Source: Phoronis australis
Lineage: Eukaryota; Phoronida; Phoronidae
Direction of reading: 5' to 3'
DNA: 53,137 nucleotides
NCBI GenBank assembly: GCA_002633005.1
Contig: NMRA01000018.1
Coordinates: 1,713,290-1,766,426, forward strand
This document shows, piece by piece, positions 50,101 to 53,137 of the stretch. A program made the position numbers and the translations under genes. How positions within the stretch are numbered: position 1 is the stretch's first letter; every line of letters starts with the position of its first letter. The notes under the pieces were generated by a model. That model was given only the letters and a program-made list of their open reading frames with translations, was not told the DNA's origin and did no database searches.

Positions 50101-52994
50101 AGGTCCTCTTCAACAACAATCAGGTACTTGAACACCTGTAAACACACCCATGGCCGAATGAAAAACCTGGATTGTATACTCAAGAACCGCTTGGTTGATC
50201 ATGATGAAATTCGGTATAGAGGTACTTGGCAAGGATGCGCCTGCACCAGTCAATTTCCGGGAGGGTTTGGCAACCTTGGTACCCCATGTTGGCCGCTTTA
50301 GTTTTCGACAAGCCATTCTTTGTACGTAGAATATCTCAAAAACTGCTTCACTGACAATGAAAGTCAAAATAGAAGTATATCGCAAGAATGTGCTGGCACC
50401 AGTCAATTTTTAGACGCTGTATTCAACTGCTGTGGTACCCCGTTAGTTTTTGACAAGACAGGTTGACTATCTCAAAAAGTGCTAGGCACAACTGGAAATT
50501 TGGCACAAAAATATATAGCAGGGATGGATGCGTTGACAGAAGTCATTTTCGTTTTGATTCGACCACCCTCTTGGCTAATTTAGTTTTTGACAATATTGGA
50601 CAAGACAACTAGTTCTTGTCCGTCAGTCATCTATTATAACAGATCATCCTGGAGGCCATTTGTTTGCAAGTGTTGGATTTTATATTTTAACCTATTAATT
50701 AAAATATTATGGGTCATGGGTTGGAGAAATAAATGAAAAATATGGGCGGTGGGTACGAAATAAAAGTGCCTTCCCCCCCTCCCATACAGATTTTGCTGGA
50801 ACAGCCCTGATCTGTTGGGGAGATCGGAATGTTGCCCAGGTTCTCAGTGCTGAAGCTGGAGTGAGAAAACATGAATTTCTTTTCCCATTTTCGAAATATG
50901 ACCTAAATCCTCGAAATAGCTGTCTCCAAAATTCCATTCTAAAAATCTCATACAAAATTATATCATACACTGGTACTGAGGATGTGTGCTCTTGGTTTGA
51001 TCTCCTGCTCTTGACTATTTTTCTGCCTTGATCTTCGCGGAACTGGCACTTCAAATTTCCGATAGTAAAAGCTACTTTTTTACTATCAACTGATTTTTGG
51101 AAGAGAAATAAATATTTAAAATCTACAACATTTGAAAACCTGTACACAGCAAACATTGGCAGCCCTGCAGACCCTCGCGAACTAAGTTGACAACGTTCAA
51201 TTCAGTCTTATCAGTGTAACTGTGATAACCAAATTACGACTTTCAAAATAAACCCAAAACTTTGTAACTATACATTTGGAACACGCAACATGTCACTGTA
51301 AAGGTAAACATCCTCCTCCTAGAACACCGGAATGCCTTTTAAACTATGGTGCGGTAAAATTTCACCAATTCAGGACAAAATATGGCTGACATCTGAAATT
51401 TTGTTTTCCCATTTTTTTACATACAGTATTAACCAAACGTAATTCTTTGTCGTGTTCAAGTTCTATAATGTAAGAAGACTTTGGAAATGAGAAAGTAGCA
51501 ATTGTAGCAATTATTTTTGCTCGAAATTGGCGAACTTTCACTGTCAGTTATAATAACTTCCTGATTTCCTTCTGCTAACCGTGCAGACAGTCTAGTCCAC
51601 TGAGCTATCGGGACCACAGTGTCCTAAGCAAACATACCTCACTCTTCAACTTTTCCGTCACAACCTCCAGTGATTTCTCCATCAGCTCTGGATAGGAGGC
51701 GCTGCTGGTCAACTTGACAGCATTGAACTCAAACAGGTCAATAAGAGCAGCAACACTGGAGAACTTCTCATCAAAAGTAACCTGCGTAGTGCAGTAACAG
51801 TAACAGTCAAAACCATGGTACAAACAAACAAACAAAACGTAACATCGAGCAAACTTGCACTTCAGAAGCATCATATCAGCACTCGAAGCAGGCTATTATT
51901 CATATTCATATCTAAGAATTCATCCTAAAATTAACCTTTCGAGCACGAATACACCAATAACATCTTTTCAATGGTGGTCCCACGGTCTCTAGCAGAATAA
52001 GTCTCAAAATCAGTTACTTTAAGTAGACCCACACGTATCTGTCTGTCTGTGTTGAAGACTAACATCTCTAAAATAGTTGCAAGCTTCAACAGTTCAACAT
52101 GACAGTACCCAGGACTATAGCTTGATTCAACTACAGGGCTTGGAATGACCAACGACAAAAAAAGAAAAAATTTCAGGTGATGTATTGTTCCGAAAATAAC
52201 TACTAGGCAAGTGTGATAGAAATAATATATTTTGTGTATTGTAAAATTCAACTGAAATAAAAGTTTTTGTATGCATAGTTAAAATAATGATAAAAAGACG
52301 AAAAAAGAGGAAACTGGAAATCAAACATTAGAGGAAATCAAAACCCAAAAAGAGGAAATACTGTTCAAGGAAGAAAATTCCAAGCCCTGCAACTACTAGC
52401 AACGCATTCCATGGTGGCACAATACTCACATAAACTTTATTCTTCTGTATACCCGGTTGCATCAACACTGTCTCTAAAGTCATTCGCAGGTTGTTGGCAT
52501 TCATACCCCCCACGACAATGACAGGTGTGCGAAATACCTCATGTCCTTTTAACAGGTACTTATCGGTTAACTGGCCTGCCACTAGGGGGTCAGTTATGTG
52601 TTGAGCTGAAAAGGAAATGAAAAACAATTGATGAAATAGCCAAAGCAATAATCCCTCAAAAATGGACGAGTATTCAATTAATTGCTACTCTCTTGCTGAA
52701 TTCTAAGCCTTTTCATGGGAATTTTGGTGCTGAAATTCAATGCCCAAAAATCAAACTCCAAGACCGTTTGGACCAAACTCCAATTTCGATTCCTCCAATC
52801 TCAAGAAGTATTAGCACAAACTTCAGGTTCAATGCATGACAGTAGTAACTCACCATCATAGACTTCAGGTTCAAAGCACAGTAATAGTAACTCACCATCA
52901 CAGAAGTCTCTAAAACCATCATGCTGCTTACAAAATGATTGCCTCTTTTCATTGTGTGAATTCATTGGATCCGCCTTGATGGACTGTCCTTTCA
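41192..52994 (-). CDS. POMGNT1: POMGNT1-like beta-1,2-N-acetylglucosaminyltransferase (GT13), 3' exons; 5' end outside the window
   Basis: Minus-strand exons in order: 52994-52896 (FCKQHDGFRDFCD), 52605-52430 (RTPVIVVGGMNANNLRMTLE), 51781-51638 (VTFDEKFSSVAALIDLFEF), 50135-50003 (YLIVVEEDLLLSPDF ... VSAWNPNG), 49600-49468 (NKPGLGFMVKTAFYKAGM), 43747-43607 (AWEDWDLPDELEFVVPDVSR), 41922-41791 (KVYSVYFEQSADRDYTLLNK) and 41321-41192 (LLIGSKSPYF ... stop). The order matches human POMGNT1 from just before the catalytic domain to the C-terminus. VVEEDL is the metal/UDP-binding acidic motif and WEDWD aligns with the catalytic-base region. POMGNT1 adds GlcNAc to O-mannose on dystroglycan in the Golgi; whether this protein keeps that acceptor is unknown. 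About 50 residues expected between the last three exons are missing, probably in the gap at 42468-43388. Haplotype copies of four exons lie at 49042-48867, 48200-48057, 45136-45004 and 44602-44470. The N-terminal stem exons lie beyond 53137. Alternative: a GT13 paralogue. Confidence 0.86.
42272..42467 (+). mobile_element. tRNA-derived SINE, plus orientation, cut by the assembly gap
   Basis: The head GTGTGGCCTGGTTGATAAGT, the B-box GGTTCAAGTCCCACC, the body and the end CATGCGAGGCCTGCACAC all match the inverse copy at 38450. It lies in the intron between the 43607 donor and the 41922 acceptor of the POMGNT1-like gene. Confidence 0.85.
42468..43388. other. Assembly gap of 921 Ns inside the POMGNT1-like gene
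   Basis: Unresolved bases bordered by a SINE on the left and a 31-bp tandem array on the right. The exon at 43607 ends with two bases of a codon, and the next visible exon at 41922 needs two upstream bases but does not complete the conserved region. At least one exon therefore probably lies here. Confidence 0.9.
43389..43526. repeat. 31-bp minisatellite at the gap edge
   Basis: The unit GATAAGATATGCAGTGAACT plus CTGATTGGTCA occurs four full times and one partial time, with a few substitutions. The array starts directly at the gap, so its true length is unknown and it may be why the assembly broke. Confidence 0.95.
43794..44040. mobile_element. hAT-like MITE with intact target duplication
   Basis: The ends read CAGGGCTTGGAATCATC and, inward from the right, CAGAGCTTGGAATTTTCC. 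The 9-bp sequence TTATTAAAT directly flanks both sides (43785-43793 and 44041-44049), in line with the 8-bp duplications of hAT transposons. It is 247 bp and A-rich (AGAGGAAAT motifs), and related to the elements at 48570, 52134 and 463. Confidence 0.82.
45950..46380. repeat. Degenerate tandem repeat of about 130 bp within a dispersed element
   Basis: Three successive segments each begin with a TTATCTCAAGAACCGCTTGG- or GATTATCTCAAAAACTGCTT-like motif and continue through GATGAAATTTGG-like and CACCAGTCAATTTT-like blocks. They start near 45952, 46112 and 46246. The same order appears in copy B at about 50177-50600. The array leads into the dispersed repeat shared with 26629-26917. Confidence 0.6.
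46360..46590. mobile_element. Dispersed repeat shared with 26629-26917 (inverse orientation)
   Basis: Read on the minus strand it begins AGGGCTGTTCTAGCAAAATC and continues through AATAGGTTAAAATATAAACA to AACTAGTTGTCTTGTCC. Another copy stands at 50580-50825 on haplotype B. It has no coding capacity that I can recognise. Confidence 0.7.
47640..47790 (-). mobile_element. tRNA-derived SINE, second family
   Basis: On the minus strand, an A-box-like GACTCAGTGGACTAGAGCGT is followed by a B-box GGGTTCGAGGC and a tail with GTGACCAACAGGTGGCGTGC. The tail recurs at 47890 and, alone, at about 38150. It is present only on haplotype A. Confidence 0.75.
47885..48035 (-). mobile_element. tRNA-derived SINE beside the donor of a POMGNT1-like exon
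   Basis: On the minus strand it begins GTCCCGATAGCTCAGTGGAC, then a B-box-like GGTTCTAGCC, and ends with CACCTGATGTGACCAACAGG. It starts only some 20 bp downstream of the splice donor at 48056. On haplotype B the same insertion is truncated after about 50 bp (51566-51615). Confidence 0.78.
48570..48826. mobile_element. hAT-like MITE, haplotype A
   Basis: The ends are CAGGGCTTGAAATGACC and, read inward, CAGGGCTTGGAATTTTC, directly flanked by CAACTA on both sides. It is 257 bp and A-rich, in the intron between POMGNT1-like exons. Confidence 0.82.
50580..50825. mobile_element. Dispersed repeat, haplotype B copy of 46360-46590
   Basis: The same element as in copy A, with a GGATTTTATATTTTAACC form closer to the 26629 copy than copy A is. 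It lies in the same intron of the POMGNT1-like gene. Confidence 0.7.
52134..52389. mobile_element. hAT-like MITE, haplotype B
   Basis: The allelic copy of the element at 48570, with ends CAGGGCTTGGAATGACC and CAGGGCTTGGAATTTTC, again flanked by CAACTA. Its presence in both copies shows that it inserted before the haplotypes diverged. Confidence 0.82.
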
Positions 52995-53039
52995 CTAAAA
53001 ATAACATCCAATAGTAAAATCATAGCAATAAATAAGTGA

Positions 53040-53110
53040 TGTCAATGGTGATGATAACGATAATGATCACAATAATGACGACGATGGTGGTGGTGGTGGC
53101 GGTGATGAGG
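53040..53110. repeat. Imperfect trinucleotide repeat (GAT/GGT type)
   Basis: A run of ATGATGATAACGATAATGAT and related triplets ends in GATGGTGGTGGTGGTGGCGG. It lies upstream of the last visible POMGNT1-like exon, in intron sequence. Confidence 0.8.
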
Positions 53111-53137
53111 ATAGTGGTTGTTATTGGAAAGTTAAGG

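Larger units (their letters stand above)
49243..52799. repeat. Haplotype duplication 3, copy B of the POMGNT1-like region
   Basis: About 3.6 kb following the single N at 49242, matching 44245-49241 in order. It contains the exons 49600-49468, 50135-50003, 51781-51638 and 52605-52430. It continues without a break into the unique upstream exon at 52994-52896, so copy B is used in the exon chain given for the gene. Confidence 0.9.

Overview
This is a draft-quality invertebrate animal window: GT-AG introns, intron-rich genes, AT-rich noncoding DNA, many tRNA-derived SINEs and short inverted-repeat transposons. Gene content (a cilia-specific dynein-arm assembly factor, a POMGNT1-like glycosyltransferase, a CUB-domain membrane protein and a two-box HMG protein) and the high allelic divergence suggest a marine invertebrate, possibly a non-vertebrate deuterostome such as a lancelet or echinoderm. 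I cannot fix the species. No prokaryotic genes, rRNA genes, CRISPR arrays or operons are visible.

Layout. (1) 1230-8283, + strand: last seven coding exons of an unrecognised Ser/Asp/Glu-rich protein with a C-terminal Cys-rich tail; its introns hold a hAT-like element, a Penelope-like relic and a 24-bp minisatellite. (2) 8284-12355: no gene found; two MITE-like elements. (3) 12356-15140, - strand: complete five-exon gene for a small signal-peptide/CUB/transmembrane protein. (4) 16025-27975, + strand: complete 13-exon ZMYND10, head-to-head with the CUB gene across about 0.9 kb. (5) 29999-32881, - strand: five coding exons of a two-HMG-box protein, tail-to-tail with ZMYND10. (6) 33250-41191: no gene found; a 304-bp near-perfect hairpin, SINEs and MITEs. 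(7) 41192-52994, - strand: C-terminal part of a POMGNT1-like GT13 glycosyltransferase whose 5' exons lie beyond the right edge.

The assembly needs care. Three isolated single Ns (21079, 26918, 49242) are each followed by a second, slightly diverged copy of sequence already given. These look like the two haplotypes placed in series, not real duplications. They repeat ZMYND10 exons 6-7 and 12 and four exons of the POMGNT1-like gene; each gene should be read with one copy only. Two N runs (23035-23211, 42468-43388) are true gaps; the second probably hides one or more POMGNT1-like exons.

Functionally the five genes do not form an obvious pathway. ZMYND10 implies motile cilia. The POMGNT1-like enzyme implies O-mannose glycan extension or a related GT13 reaction. 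I did not find a convincing previously undescribed system. The best leads are the unrecognised gene at 1230-8283, the CUB protein lacking the second CUB disulfide, the POMGNT1-like exon sharing ancestry with an adjacent minisatellite, the long hairpin, and structural differences between the two haplotypes.
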